From Pseudomonadota bacterium (GTDB taxonomy: Bacteria > Desulfobacterota > Desulfobulbia > Desulfobulbales > Desulfocapsaceae), in NCBI GenBank assembly GCA_018817385.1, contig JAHIUA010000035.1, forward strand, positions 62,001 through 126,000: a stretch of DNA of 64,000 bases. The letters are read 5' to 3'. The notes beneath the pieces were generated by a model. It had not been told where the DNA came from. It searched no databases and saw only the letters and a list, made by a program, of their open reading frames with translations. Position 1 is the stretch's first letter. The number at the start of each line of letters is the position of its first letter. A program made the position numbers and the translations under genes. Below, piece by piece: positions 10,754 through 19,822 of this stretch.

Positions 10754-12266
10754 CCTCCTACAGATACAAAACGGACAGGCAGTGTCCCGGGCCGATATTC
10801 CTGACCTTGACTTTCCTCTCTTTCAACAGACTGTCCTTGACGTGACCCGACACAGTGGCTTTGTTGTGCAGTTTTTTGCCTACGAGGACGAACAGTCCAC
10901 TCTTAAACTGATCGCTGTCCTCCGCTCTGGACAGATGCTCTATGTCACAGGATGCTCACTTGCTGATGAGTATCCCTCGTTCACTCCTCACTGTGAAAAA
11001 TTTCACATGTTCGAGCGGGAGATTGCCGAACAGTTCGGCGTCCGACCCACAGATCATCCCTGGTTAAAGATGGTCCGCTATCATGAAAACTGTCGGGGTA
11101 AAGAGGATATATTCGGGAATGATTACAGCCAGGACATTCCTGGCAACTATCCCTATTTCACCGTGGACGGGGAGGCCATCCATGAAGTTGCCGTTGGTCC
11201 TGTCCATGCCGGCATCATTGAACCCGGCCATTTTCGTTTTCAATGTGCCGGGGAAAAGGTCTTCAGTCTTGAGATCCAACTAGGCTACCAGCATCGCGGA
11301 GCAGAGAAACTTCTCGAGCAGGCAGGACAACCCCTGAATCGCCTGCCGGTCATTGCCGAATCTATCGCCGGCGACACGGCAATCGGGCACAGTCTCTGTC
11401 ACTCTCAGGCCATTGAGGCCCTGGCCGGACTTACAGTTAATGATGGAGCAAAGATTGTCCGAACGATTGCTCTGGAACTCGAGCGTATCGCAAATCACAT
11501 TGGTGATCTTGGCGCCTTGAGTGGTGACGTTGCCTTCAATCCACCCATGGCCTATTTTGGCCGAATCCGCGGCGAGTTCTTAAACCTGACGCTTACCATG
11601 GCGGGCAACCGTTTCGGCAAAGGATTGGTCAGACCCGGTGGTATTGCCTTTCCTGTGCTGGCAGAACACCGCCAAATCCTGCGTAATAAAATTGCAGATG
11701 AAACTCCGGGGATAGCACATGTCTGTGAACTTCTTTTCTCGGCCCATACAGTGCTTGCCCGTTTTGAGCAGACCGGAACAGTCCCCCGCCATATCGCTGA
11801 GAAACTGGGTCTTGTCGGCTATGCAGGAAGAGCGAGCGGACTGCCGTATGATGCCCGGATCACCTTTCCCACAGAAGCTTACAACCAGGTAACGATAAAC
11901 AATAACAAGAAAACTGTTGGTGATGTCTTCAGTCGCGCCAGTGTCCGACGGGAAGAAGTCAAGCGCTCTTTGCAAATCATCCCTGAACTCCTGGCAAAAG
12001 AAATAAATGCAGAACCTGTTGCGGTTCCGGCATCCTACAGCCTTGCTCCTGATTCTTTTGTAGTCACCATCAATGAGGCGTGGCGGGGTGAAGTATCTCA
12101 CTGCCTGTTGACCGACAAAGACGGCTCAATACTTCGCTATAAAATTAAGGACCCATCGTTCCATAACTGGACCGGACTGGCCATGTCCCTGCGCAACCAG
12201 GGCATTTCAGACTTCCCCCTCTGCAACAAGAGTTTCAACCTTTCTTATTGCGGATTTGACCTGTAA
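10746..12266 (+). CDS. hyfG: HyfG-like fused NuoC/NuoD subunit lacking NiFe ligands
   Basis: The product is 506 aa. The N-terminal 1-140 is NuoC (30 kDa)-like and 150-506 is NuoD/NiFe-large-subunit-like (EIQLGYQHRGAEKLLE). In true group 4 hydrogenases two CxxC motifs hold the NiFe site. Here the N-terminal position reads ESIAGDTAIGH (about 205-215) with no CxxC. The C-terminus ends with isolated C493 and C502 instead of DPCxxC. The protein therefore cannot bind NiFe canonically, and the complex is best called Ehr (energy-converting hydrogenase related). The substrate at the vacant site is unknown. GGAGG precedes the ATG. Confidence 0.93.
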   Translation: MDNLLQIQNGQAVSRADIPDLDFPLFQQTVLDVTRHSGFVVQFFAYEDEQSTLKLIAVLRSGQMLYVTGCSLADEYPSFTPHCEKFHMFEREIAEQFGVRPTDHPWLKMVRYHENCRGKEDIFGNDYSQDIPGNYPYFTVDGEAIHEVAVGPVHAGIIEPGHFRFQCAGEKVFSLEIQLGYQHRGAEKLLEQAGQPLNRLPVIAESIAGDTAIGHSLCHSQAIEALAGLTVNDGAKIVRTIALELERIANHIGDLGALSGDVAFNPPMAYFGRIRGEFLNLTLTMAGNRFGKGLVRPGGIAFPVLAEHRQILRNKIADETPGIAHVCELLFSAHTVLARFEQTGTVPRHIAEKLGLVGYAGRASGLPYDARITFPTEAYNQVTINNNKKTVGDVFSRASVRREEVKRSLQIIPELLAKEINAEPVAVPASYSLAPDSFVVTINEAWRGEVSHCLLTDKDGSILRYKIKDPSFHNWTGLAMSLRNQGISDFPLCNKSFNLSYCGFDL

Positions 12267-12296
12267 GAAACAGAATATATTTAGAGGTTCATATAC

Positions 12297-13040
12297 ATGT
12301 TAAGTGTCATACAAAATAGACGGGAACAGGGATACAGGACAACTCCGTATCCCAAAGAACCGATCAATCTTTATTCCCGCTACCGGGGATTGCCTACGGT
12401 CCACCAGGACTGCGACAAGGCACTTGCCAGGCAGTGTGCAGAGGCTTGTCCCCAACAGGCCATTGATGTCGAGAGGATGGTTATCGACATCGGCCGTTGC
12501 ACCTTCTGTGGTCAATGCGAAATCCAGTCACAGGGAAAACTTGTCACCTTCAGTAACAATTTCGAGTTAGGCGCTTCCAGCAGGGAAGCCCTCTTTACCA
12601 GCGGAACCCTACCAGCCCTTGCTGAACACTCCAAACAGCACTTCAAGAGTCTCTTTGGCCGGTCTCTGCAGCTCAGACAGATCTCCGCCGGAGGCTGCAA
12701 CTCCTGTGAGGCGGATACCAACGTTCTCGGCACACCGTTTTTTGACCTGCAGCGCTTTGGTATTGATTTCGTGGCCTCTCCTCGCCATGCGGACGGTATC
12801 CATGTCACCGGTCCGATCTCGAACAACATGAAGGCGGCTGTGCTTTCAACCTATGAAGCCGTTCCAGCTCCCAAGGTAGTTATCGCCAGTGGCTGCTGTC
12901 CCATCTCCGGTGGCCCCTTCTGGGGCAGTAAAGATATCGTGGGTGACCTCAACAGCCTGATACCGGTTGACCTCTATATTCCCGGTTGTCCTCCCCATCC
13001 GATGACAACGCTGCATGCTCTTTTACAATTTTTTAAGTAA
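12297..13040 (+). CDS. hyfI: Ferredoxin-NuoB fusion (HyfH/HyfI-like) subunit
   Basis: The product is 247 aa. Residues 35-80 hold a ferredoxin-like module reduced in cysteines (C39, C47, C51-P and C68-x2-C71-x2-C74), which probably supports one 4Fe-4S cluster. From about 125 on it is NuoB/PSST-like, with GGCNSCEAD, SGCCPISGGPF and PGCPPHP providing the N2-type cluster next to the catalytic subunit. E. coli Hyf keeps ferredoxin (HyfH) and HyfI separate; here they are fused in one short protein. The start has GAGG upstream. It is the last gene of the operon and is followed by a strong terminator. Confidence 0.9.
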   Translation: MLSVIQNRREQGYRTTPYPKEPINLYSRYRGLPTVHQDCDKALARQCAEACPQQAIDVERMVIDIGRCTFCGQCEIQSQGKLVTFSNNFELGASSREALFTSGTLPALAEHSKQHFKSLFGRSLQLRQISAGGCNSCEADTNVLGTPFFDLQRFGIDFVASPRHADGIHVTGPISNNMKAAVLSTYEAVPAPKVVIASGCCPISGGPFWGSKDIVGDLNSLIPVDLYIPGCPPHPMTTLHALLQFFK

Positions 13041-13107
13041 AAAATGGTTGGCAGCCAAACAAACACACCCCTGGAGAAACTGACTCGAGGGAGAGAGCAG
13101 TGACAAC

Positions 13108-13132
13108 GGGGGCTTTTGCCCCTTTTGTTTTT
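13108..13132 (+). terminator. Intrinsic terminator of the hyf-like operon
   Basis: GGGGC-TTTT-GCCCC is followed at once by TTTTGTTTTT. It lies about 70 nt after the stop of the last operon gene. Confidence 0.9.
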
Positions 13133-13887
13133 CTCTCTCTTCCTTGCCTGTTGCAGTGACAAAAAGCGATAAAGCGATTCCCCATTTTTTTTCAGACTCT
13201 GCACGATTATCCCAGGAGCCGTCGAACTGAGCTATAAATCTGCCGCAAATTTTCCAAATCGGCCCATATTCCCATCCTTTTTTGCTGAACAGTCCTGTTA
13301 TTCGCCTCAAATCCACGAAAATCCAGTCTCGATTTCTCTGATTTCCACGACGATACTCCCAAGCCAGCAGACTCCCTTGTCAAGCATACGTGGGAAAAGG
13401 ATGGGCAACGGCTATAGAGCTATCCACCTTTCTCCACCACCTCAATCAGCTTCGACTTGCGTGAGTGAACAGAAAACCCGATCCAACTCCGCTTTTTCTC
13501 TGGATAATCTCAGACTATCCTCACCTTGCGTACTCATCTGTTCTGCTACAAGCGACCAGTACAGAAAAAAATGACTACTGAAGGTGGCCGATCAAAAGAC
13601 ATAGTAACAAGCTGAGACAGTACCAAAAACCGACCTTGATACAGTTGAACAACCACCAGGGGAACGGAAGCGGTAAACACTGGTAACTCCCTTCCCCATT
13701 ACTGTTCTCAGGACTGAGCAGCCAATAGCAGATCGTTATGATTCTCTTCATTTTTTTATTCCCCCAAATTCATTCCTTCTTCTTTTCCTTTACTTCAGGA
13801 TAGCAGAACTGCTAAATAAGAACAGATTCAGAATGAAAGTAAAACAGGCATAACAGTTGTTTTCTCAGTAAGCTGCGGAGGAGCAGA
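13133..13887. other. Long intergenic region with repeat R1
   Basis: There are about 750 nt between the operon terminator and the regulator gene at 13888. A copy of repeat R1 occupies 13211-13341 and no other gene is supported. Confidence 0.6.
13211..13341 (-). repeat. Dispersed repeat R1, copy 1
   Basis: On the minus strand this matches 35906-36045 over about 130 nt. Conserved blocks include CAGAGAAATCGAGA, GATTTGAGGCGAATA, CCGAT and CGACNGGCTCC. Both copies keep an open frame with peptide blocks DLRRI.GLFS.K.W, so it may be a coding remnant. Confidence 0.7.
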
Positions 13888-15954
13888 ATGGGATATCAGT
13901 ACGTCAGGCTGGCAAACGAGCTGGAGCAACAAATATTATCGGGAAAATATAGCGCAGGAGAAAAACTCCCCTCCCTGCGCGCCCTTCACGCCAGTACCGG
14001 TCGCTCTATTTCCACTGTTTATCAGGCCTACATGGAGCTGGAGAATCGAGGCGTTGTAGAAGTTCGGGAAAAATCAGGATTCTATGCGCGCCCCTTGCAG
14101 AATGCTATTCTCCCCCTGCCCGCCAGAGGGCAAAAGCAGAGGAAACCGCACAAAGTCACCATTAATGCCTTATCTGAAATGCACAAGCGTTCCCTGAACA
14201 AACCTGAAATGCTCCCCTTTGGCGCAGCAATGGCCACAGCCGAACTTCTCCCCGGAAAACAATTAGCCGCAGCCGTTCGCTCAGTGGCTGCCAGTTACCA
14301 AAACTCCGACCGCCTCGGTTATGGTTTTCCATCAGGAGAACCGGAACTGCAAAAAGAGATTGGCAAGCGTTCCCTTGGCTGGCTGGAAGATGGTGATGAG
14401 GAAGAGATTATCATTACCCAGGGCTGCATGAATGCCCTAGATATCTGTCTGCGCAGTGTGGCCAAGCCCGGCGATACTATCCTTCTTGAATCACCAACCT
14501 TTCTCTGCTACCTCCAGCTCATTGAAGATCTCAACATGCAGGCCCTTGAAGTTCCGGCAGATCCGAGTAAAGGGTTACCCATTCACACCCTCCGCCAGGT
14601 GCTGGATGAACATGATATTCGGGCTGCCCTCCTCAACTCCACATTTCATAACCCCCTGGGCTATGAAATGGAAGAGAGCAGTAAACGACCACTGGTTGAG
14701 ATGTTCGCTGAACGAGGTATTCCCATCATTGAGGATGATATATATGGTGAACTCTTCTTTGGAAAAACCCGCCCCACCCCCCTTAAGGCTTTTGATCAGG
14801 AGGGCGGAGTCTTATACTGCTCCTCCTTTTCGAAATCTCTGGCCCCAGACCTGAGGGTTGGCTGGACCATGCCCGGTCGATTCAGGGAAAAGGTCAAGCG
14901 ACTCAAGTTCAATGCCACCATTTCCTCCCCCCAGCTCAATCAGCTCATCGTGGCCGAGTTCCTCGCCAGCGGCACCTTCGACAGACACCTGCGCAGGATG
15001 CGAAACATTCTCAAAAAACAGGCATCAGAAATGGCCCATGCCGTTGCCAGACACTTTCCACCCGATACCAAGATTTCAGCACCCAAAGGAGGACTCTGCC
15101 TCTGGGTTGAACTCCCTCCTTCGGTGGACAGCCTGGAACTTTTTCGCCTGGCAGAAAAGAAAAACATCTCAATCCTTCCAGGAGCTCTCTGTTCAGGAAT
15201 GGGACAGTATGATCACTGTATCCGTCTCAACTATGCCCATATCTGGGATGAACGCAAGGAAAAGGGGATGAAAACCCTGGCAGATCTAGTCCACTCTTTA
15301 ATGGAAGCGAGGAAGGGTAAAAAAACAAAGATTGGCGTATCAAGCAATGAGATCCGTATAGGCCTGAACACTGATCCGGACTTTCTTAAAATTGAGAGGA
15401 TTTGCCAACAACTGGAGAATAAAAAACCCATTGCCAAAATCCGTTTTCATCAGTCTATCTCCGGCAATATCCTCAAATTAATCAGCAGTCAGGAACTCCA
15501 TGGCGGATTTGTCTTTGGCGATTGCGAAGCTCCCCAATTTCATATCCAATCCCTGGCAACATTTCACTTGATGATAGTAGGTCCAACACGAATGAGAGAA
15601 TTCCTGACCAGTGCCGATTACCAGGACCTTGCGGCCCTGCCCTGGATCGGCAATCCACCGGAATGTCCCTACTGTCAGGTGATGGAAGAGAAATTTCATG
15701 CCAGAGGCTTTCAACCAAGAATCACCGTTACCGCCAATGAAGAGTCGGCAATACTCACTATGATAAAGGCTGGAGTAGGTCTCAGCTTCATGCTGGAAGA
15801 ACCCGCACGAAAACTCGCCGCAGAAGGCACTCTGGTGATCTGGGAAAAAGAGCGTTTTGCCTTTCCTCTCTCTTTTGTCAGCCTCAGGAGTGAGCAGAAG
15901 AGTGAGAAAGTCAGAACGATGGTCAAAGCCATAAAGGAGATCTGGATGAGATAG
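13888..15954 (+). CDS. GntR-aminotransferase (MocR-type) regulator fused to a LysR substrate-binding domain
   Basis: The product is 688 aa. Residues 1-70 are a GntR winged helix (ISTVYQAYMELENRGVVEV). Residues 95-475 are a class I PLP aminotransferase fold with NPLGYE (N255), EDDIYGEL (Y286), Schiff-base Lys K316 in SSFSKSLAPDLRVGW, and RLNY. From about 485 to 685 it resembles the LysR substrate-binding domain (IRIGLNTDPDF near its start, NEESAILTMIKAGVGLSFM later). Typical MocR proteins end at about 470 aa, so the C-terminal sensor is an addition. The ATG has a GGAGGAG site. The function is presumably PLP- or ligand-responsive transcription control; the target is unknown. It stands alone. 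Confidence 0.88.
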   Translation: MGYQYVRLANELEQQILSGKYSAGEKLPSLRALHASTGRSISTVYQAYMELENRGVVEVREKSGFYARPLQNAILPLPARGQKQRKPHKVTINALSEMHKRSLNKPEMLPFGAAMATAELLPGKQLAAAVRSVAASYQNSDRLGYGFPSGEPELQKEIGKRSLGWLEDGDEEEIIITQGCMNALDICLRSVAKPGDTILLESPTFLCYLQLIEDLNMQALEVPADPSKGLPIHTLRQVLDEHDIRAALLNSTFHNPLGYEMEESSKRPLVEMFAERGIPIIEDDIYGELFFGKTRPTPLKAFDQEGGVLYCSSFSKSLAPDLRVGWTMPGRFREKVKRLKFNATISSPQLNQLIVAEFLASGTFDRHLRRMRNILKKQASEMAHAVARHFPPDTKISAPKGGLCLWVELPPSVDSLELFRLAEKKNISILPGALCSGMGQYDHCIRLNYAHIWDERKEKGMKTLADLVHSLMEARKGKKTKIGVSSNEIRIGLNTDPDFLKIERICQQLENKKPIAKIRFHQSISGNILKLISSQELHGGFVFGDCEAPQFHIQSLATFHLMIVGPTRMREFLTSADYQDLAALPWIGNPPECPYCQVMEEKFHARGFQPRITVTANEESAILTMIKAGVGLSFMLEEPARKLAAEGTLVIWEKERFAFPLSFVSLRSEQKSEKVRTMVKAIKEIWMR

Positions 15955-16129
15955 ACAGGATTCTCAAGAGAACAGGGGAGAAGGGCATCTTTGTTACCCG
16001 CTTGTCATAATAAAAAAAACATCCCGTCCCCAGAAGCTGTCAACCAGATGCAAAGGACCACGACGGGGGCAGTGGAGGAAACACCCCAAAAACAGTTCAC
16101 GGCTCAGGTAGACATTCTGCACCGAGGAC

Positions 16130-19100
16130 TCATTCCTGAGGTGCGCAACGGAGAGACAGGTCCTGAAGGGCTTTCAGATACTCCTCCGAGTGATCAAGAT
16201 AAAAGGCCAGGGCCCGGGAGAATTTTTTACCCAATACCCCGTCGATGAAGAGCTGACTGATCTGCCGTTGCTGCTCAAGAATGGACTGGGAGGCGACGAT
16301 GATCCTCCTCTCCTCCGCGGACATGGATTTCATGATCGAGGGCAGGGTACTGGTAGCCCGTGGCTGATACATCCAGATGTAAAGGAGATCAAGGGCGTTG
16401 ATGATTACGATCTTGCCCAAATTCGGATCTTTTTCAGCCATGGCCGCCATGAATTCCTTGGGCGACTCAAGCATCTCAAGGACATCCTCCTCCGGGAACA
16501 ATGTCTCGAGGGCTGCATAGGTTTCAAACACCTGGGCTATCTTGGCCGAATAATCCATGGAACGGAAACGAATATTGTTGAAGCGATCAGCCAAGCCCTC
16601 GATGAAGCCGGCCACACAATCCGAGGCCAGCTTGGAAATCACCGCCGCCCACTTCTGCAATATGTCGTTGACAGCGACTGCGCCAAATCCGCCGAGCAGC
16701 AAACCGATCATCCCATTGAAAAGGATGGCCAAGGGAATGGAGAGGATGCTGCGGAAGAAATTCCCGTACACCGCCCCTTTGGGCAGGCCTCGGAAGATAT
16801 TATGACCCGAAATGTAGACGCCGTTGGCCAATGCCATGAAGGAATAGAGGGCAAGCGGGTTGGTTCCAGTGGTAATGCCAAACATCTGTTCGAGAATAAG
16901 TGTCTTCACCAGCAGATCGAGTAAAGGAACAGAAAACCCGGTGAAAAGCAATGAATAGGAGAGTCTGTCCCAGCTCACATACTCCTTCCATTTGAGAAGA
17001 GGCGAGCGGGTGAATCCGCCACCGCCGAGAACCGACTGGATAATGTTGCGAATCCCGGTGATACCAAACCAGATAACCGCACCAAAATAGGCGAGAAACC
17101 ACCAGTCTTTGGTCAGGGCAAAGGTGGCAAAGGCAGGGATGAAACCAATGAGTATCCTGAGTCCGTTTTTCAGATAACTGTTCAAGTAGCCAAAGGGAAT
17201 TCTCTGCTCCTCGTCCACATCATCCCGGACCTCAAGGGACAGACCGTTATTCGTCCTATTCTGCGTCCGTCCCAGAGTGGCAACATTGCCGTTAGGTTCC
17301 ATATGGGTTGAGTAGGCCTGCACCACCCAGTCCCTCTTTCGCTCACAGCCGAAATTGAGTCCTGAAAAAACGGGCTCCAAAGCGCCTGCCGGGGTTGAAG
17401 AGATACTTTTCTGGTTCCAGAGAACATCTCGACGAGTCCATATTCCTTGGTGCTGACGCCTGGGAATGTAGGTCACCTGCAGATAGGCAGTAATACGTAC
17501 CGGGATGTTCCAGCGGCTGGGCTCCTGTGTTCGCTCAAGATCTTTCTTCACCCAGCGCGGCAGAGTATCCTTCATGACCAGCCCCATACCGTAGCGGTGC
17601 CGGGAACTGCCGGTGGAGTCGCTGCCGATGCGGGCCTTGAGCAATGAATTGTTATAGAAACCCTGCAATGTCAACATGTCATGCAATATGGCAGTGAGCT
17701 TGTTCCTCCTTTCCTCCACTTCTCGAACTAACGGATCAGCCTCATTCACATCACGGATAATCTTCTGGATAACCCGTTTGAGATTAATGATATTACCCTG
17801 ATTGATAGCCAGCTGCAGTTTATTGATGTCAGCGTAATGATTGGCCTTGCCGGTGGTATAATCCTTGAGATTGAAAATTTCAAGATGGGTAATCTTCCCC
17901 CGACAGTCGTAAATGAGCTCCAGGACGTCAGCTGGGCTGAGTTCGCTTAAATTCAGGGTCACCCGGAATCCGGAATGAAGACTTTCCAGCCGGGCGAGAA
18001 GTTCTTCAGGTGAGAGCATGAGCATGCCCGGCACCTCGGGACCATCATGGGGTATGAGGGGGTTGTGGATATCAGGATTTTTATTCGCCTCCAGAAAACT
18101 CACAATGATGGCGTCCGGGTCCATGGAGTTCATCATCTCAACGGCGTGCTTGATACGCAGCCGTTCCTCCTGGTCTGCCCCAGCCCAGCTTTCTCGGAAC
18201 GCTTCCACCTGTTCCCGCATAGCCGGCAGCATACGATTGTATATAAACTTGGCAAGATGCAAAAGTGACGGTTGACCGGAGCCGACAAAACTAAAAAACT
18301 CATGGCGCTCCAGGAGAGGGAGATTGATACCGTAAGCCTCATTGATCACCGGTCGATGCCTGGTGTTAAACTCCTGGAGGACATCAAGCACGTAACGCTG
18401 CTGATATTCCGAAACGTTACGACTTTCCTGCATGAAAGCCTTGGCCGGACCCTCCTTGATAAAATTGAGAAAGTCCTGTTTATCGGCAAAGCCGCGTGGT
18501 GCCCAGATGAGTTTGACATAGCGGCCGCGGAATCTGGCGGAGAATTCTATGCCGACCCTGACAGTGATACCCATGACCTCGGCCGATTCCAACAGTTCAG
18601 CTGCCACCTCCACGTTGATGAAGTTGTAATAAATCACCGTCAGGCTACGAATGCCCTTTATCCAGGCGTCCATAATCAGGTGAGTCGGTGACTTGCGTCC
18701 CTTGGTGTTGGCGTCATGTACATGGTCATCGAAAGCGATCTGGTTCCATTCCTCAGGCATCTCGATCAGATGGTATTTCTTCAGCTGGCTGCGGATAAAA
18801 CGGGGTTTTCCAAAGGTCGCTATCCGGAAATCCCGGGCAAGCTTCAGCTGCCGCAGAGAGTCGCCCTTGGAACGAACAAGCTCCTTCATGATCTCCAACA
18901 GGACCCTGGCCGTATTCCTGCGCAGCATGCTCTGGGAACTGCAAAGCACTTCATCATGGAGACAACGAAGAGCCTTCTGTCGGTCAGCCGCCTTGCCCGC
19001 CTCAAGAGAACCCAACAGATGAATGACCGCATAGGCGATGCGCAGGGCCATGGAAGCAGTCATTTCCTTGATGCCATGAGGGTGCAGATAAGGAATCAGG

Positions 19101-19216
19101 AGATTTTTGATATGCTTATGCGAGGCATCACGGTTAAGAACATCATTGACGATGTTCAACAAGACATAGTCATTTGGGTCAAAGAAATATCTGGATACTC
19201 TTTTATCTTGAATCAT
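16130..19216 (-). CDS. Large membrane protein with N-terminal PHP-like module, function unknown
   Basis: The product is 1028 aa. About 160-230 resembles the start of a PHP phosphoesterase domain: FDDHVHD (HxH at 165-167), then a Gly/Ser turn, and GIEFSA at 222-227. The usual DHN metal ligand is replaced by YYNF, so the site looks degenerate. A long soluble, helical region follows. Hydrophobic segments cluster at roughly 680-860 (GFIPAFATFALTK, PLAILFNGMIGLLLGGFGAV). A helical C-terminal tail ends the protein. The start ATG at 19216 has only a weak site. No family was recognised with certainty. It is flanked by a copy of repeat R2 upstream and stands alone. Confidence 0.75.
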   Translation of the reverse strand: MIQDKRVSRYFFDPNDYVLLNIVNDVLNRDASHKHIKNLLIPYLHPHGIKEMTASMALRIAYAVIHLLGSLEAGKAADRQKALRCLHDEVLCSSQSMLRRNTARVLLEIMKELVRSKGDSLRQLKLARDFRIATFGKPRFIRSQLKKYHLIEMPEEWNQIAFDDHVHDANTKGRKSPTHLIMDAWIKGIRSLTVIYYNFINVEVAAELLESAEVMGITVRVGIEFSARFRGRYVKLIWAPRGFADKQDFLNFIKEGPAKAFMQESRNVSEYQQRYVLDVLQEFNTRHRPVINEAYGINLPLLERHEFFSFVGSGQPSLLHLAKFIYNRMLPAMREQVEAFRESWAGADQEERLRIKHAVEMMNSMDPDAIIVSFLEANKNPDIHNPLIPHDGPEVPGMLMLSPEELLARLESLHSGFRVTLNLSELSPADVLELIYDCRGKITHLEIFNLKDYTTGKANHYADINKLQLAINQGNIINLKRVIQKIIRDVNEADPLVREVEERRNKLTAILHDMLTLQGFYNNSLLKARIGSDSTGSSRHRYGMGLVMKDTLPRWVKKDLERTQEPSRWNIPVRITAYLQVTYIPRRQHQGIWTRRDVLWNQKSISSTPAGALEPVFSGLNFGCERKRDWVVQAYSTHMEPNGNVATLGRTQNRTNNGLSLEVRDDVDEEQRIPFGYLNSYLKNGLRILIGFIPAFATFALTKDWWFLAYFGAVIWFGITGIRNIIQSVLGGGGFTRSPLLKWKEYVSWDRLSYSLLFTGFSVPLLDLLVKTLILEQMFGITTGTNPLALYSFMALANGVYISGHNIFRGLPKGAVYGNFFRSILSIPLAILFNGMIGLLLGGFGAVAVNDILQKWAAVISKLASDCVAGFIEGLADRFNNIRFRSMDYSAKIAQVFETYAALETLFPEEDVLEMLESPKEFMAAMAEKDPNLGKIVIINALDLLYIWMYQPRATSTLPSIMKSMSAEERRIIVASQSILEQQRQISQLFIDGVLGKKFSRALAFYLDHSEEYLKALQDLSLRCAPQE

Positions 19217-19822
19217 CTCGAATCACATCCGTGGAAAAGAACGACATAATTAATTGCTATATCAGATAATTAAAAGCAACCAACAAACAAATCCAGCCAC
19301 ACCAGTACTTGATATTCTATCTGCCATGATCGGGCAACAGTTAAATGCGTTGAACGCAACGACATCAGTACTCTTTTGACTGTAACAAGGTGTAAACTAT
19401 TCAGCAGCACTCCATCTTCGTCCATTTAGATCTTCTCGAATAGCATGAGTATGCTTCGAAGTCCTCACTGAACGAATATAAAGCACTGCTAAGCAGTTAC
19501 AGAGCAGTTGTTTGCCAGTTATTGGGCATTACCTTCTTTATTATTTCATTGGGACATGAATTGGGTAGGGTGATGGTTTACAATTCTCAATAGGAGAAAT
19601 GATGACTTTTCCTGTTGGTTCTCATCTCTCCGCAAGAGGCAAAAGCTTCCCTCTAACCATCTGGCAGGAAGTACTGAACTGGGTGGCTGCAATCACCTGA
19701 AATCCGCAATAGGCTTCGATGGCAAGGAGACAGAGATTTCTCCAGCAGCAAAGACTATTTCGATCATTGGCCGGAAGGTGATCCCAGTCCGCCTCCCTGA
19801 TGTTTTCTACGTTCCTTGCTTC
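19217..19822. other. Intergenic region containing repeat R2
   Basis: This 600-nt stretch has no supported gene. It contains R2 copy 2 (19402-19534); the remainder shows no clear feature. Confidence 0.6.
19402..19534 (-). repeat. Dispersed repeat R2, copy 2
   Basis: On the minus strand it reads GCCCAATAACTGGCAAACA, then CTGCTCTGTAACTGCTTAGC, then GAGGACTTCGAAGCATACTC and onward to GAAGATGGAGTGCTGC. It aligns nearly end to end with 33958-34096. Internal palindromes (GCCANTAANTGGC-like and ACTGCTTAGCAGT) suggest a structured element. Confidence 0.8.

Noticed and set aside
16190-16924. 244-codon plus-strand frame
   Set aside because: It is opposite the coding frame of the 1028-residue membrane protein and has typical shadow composition.
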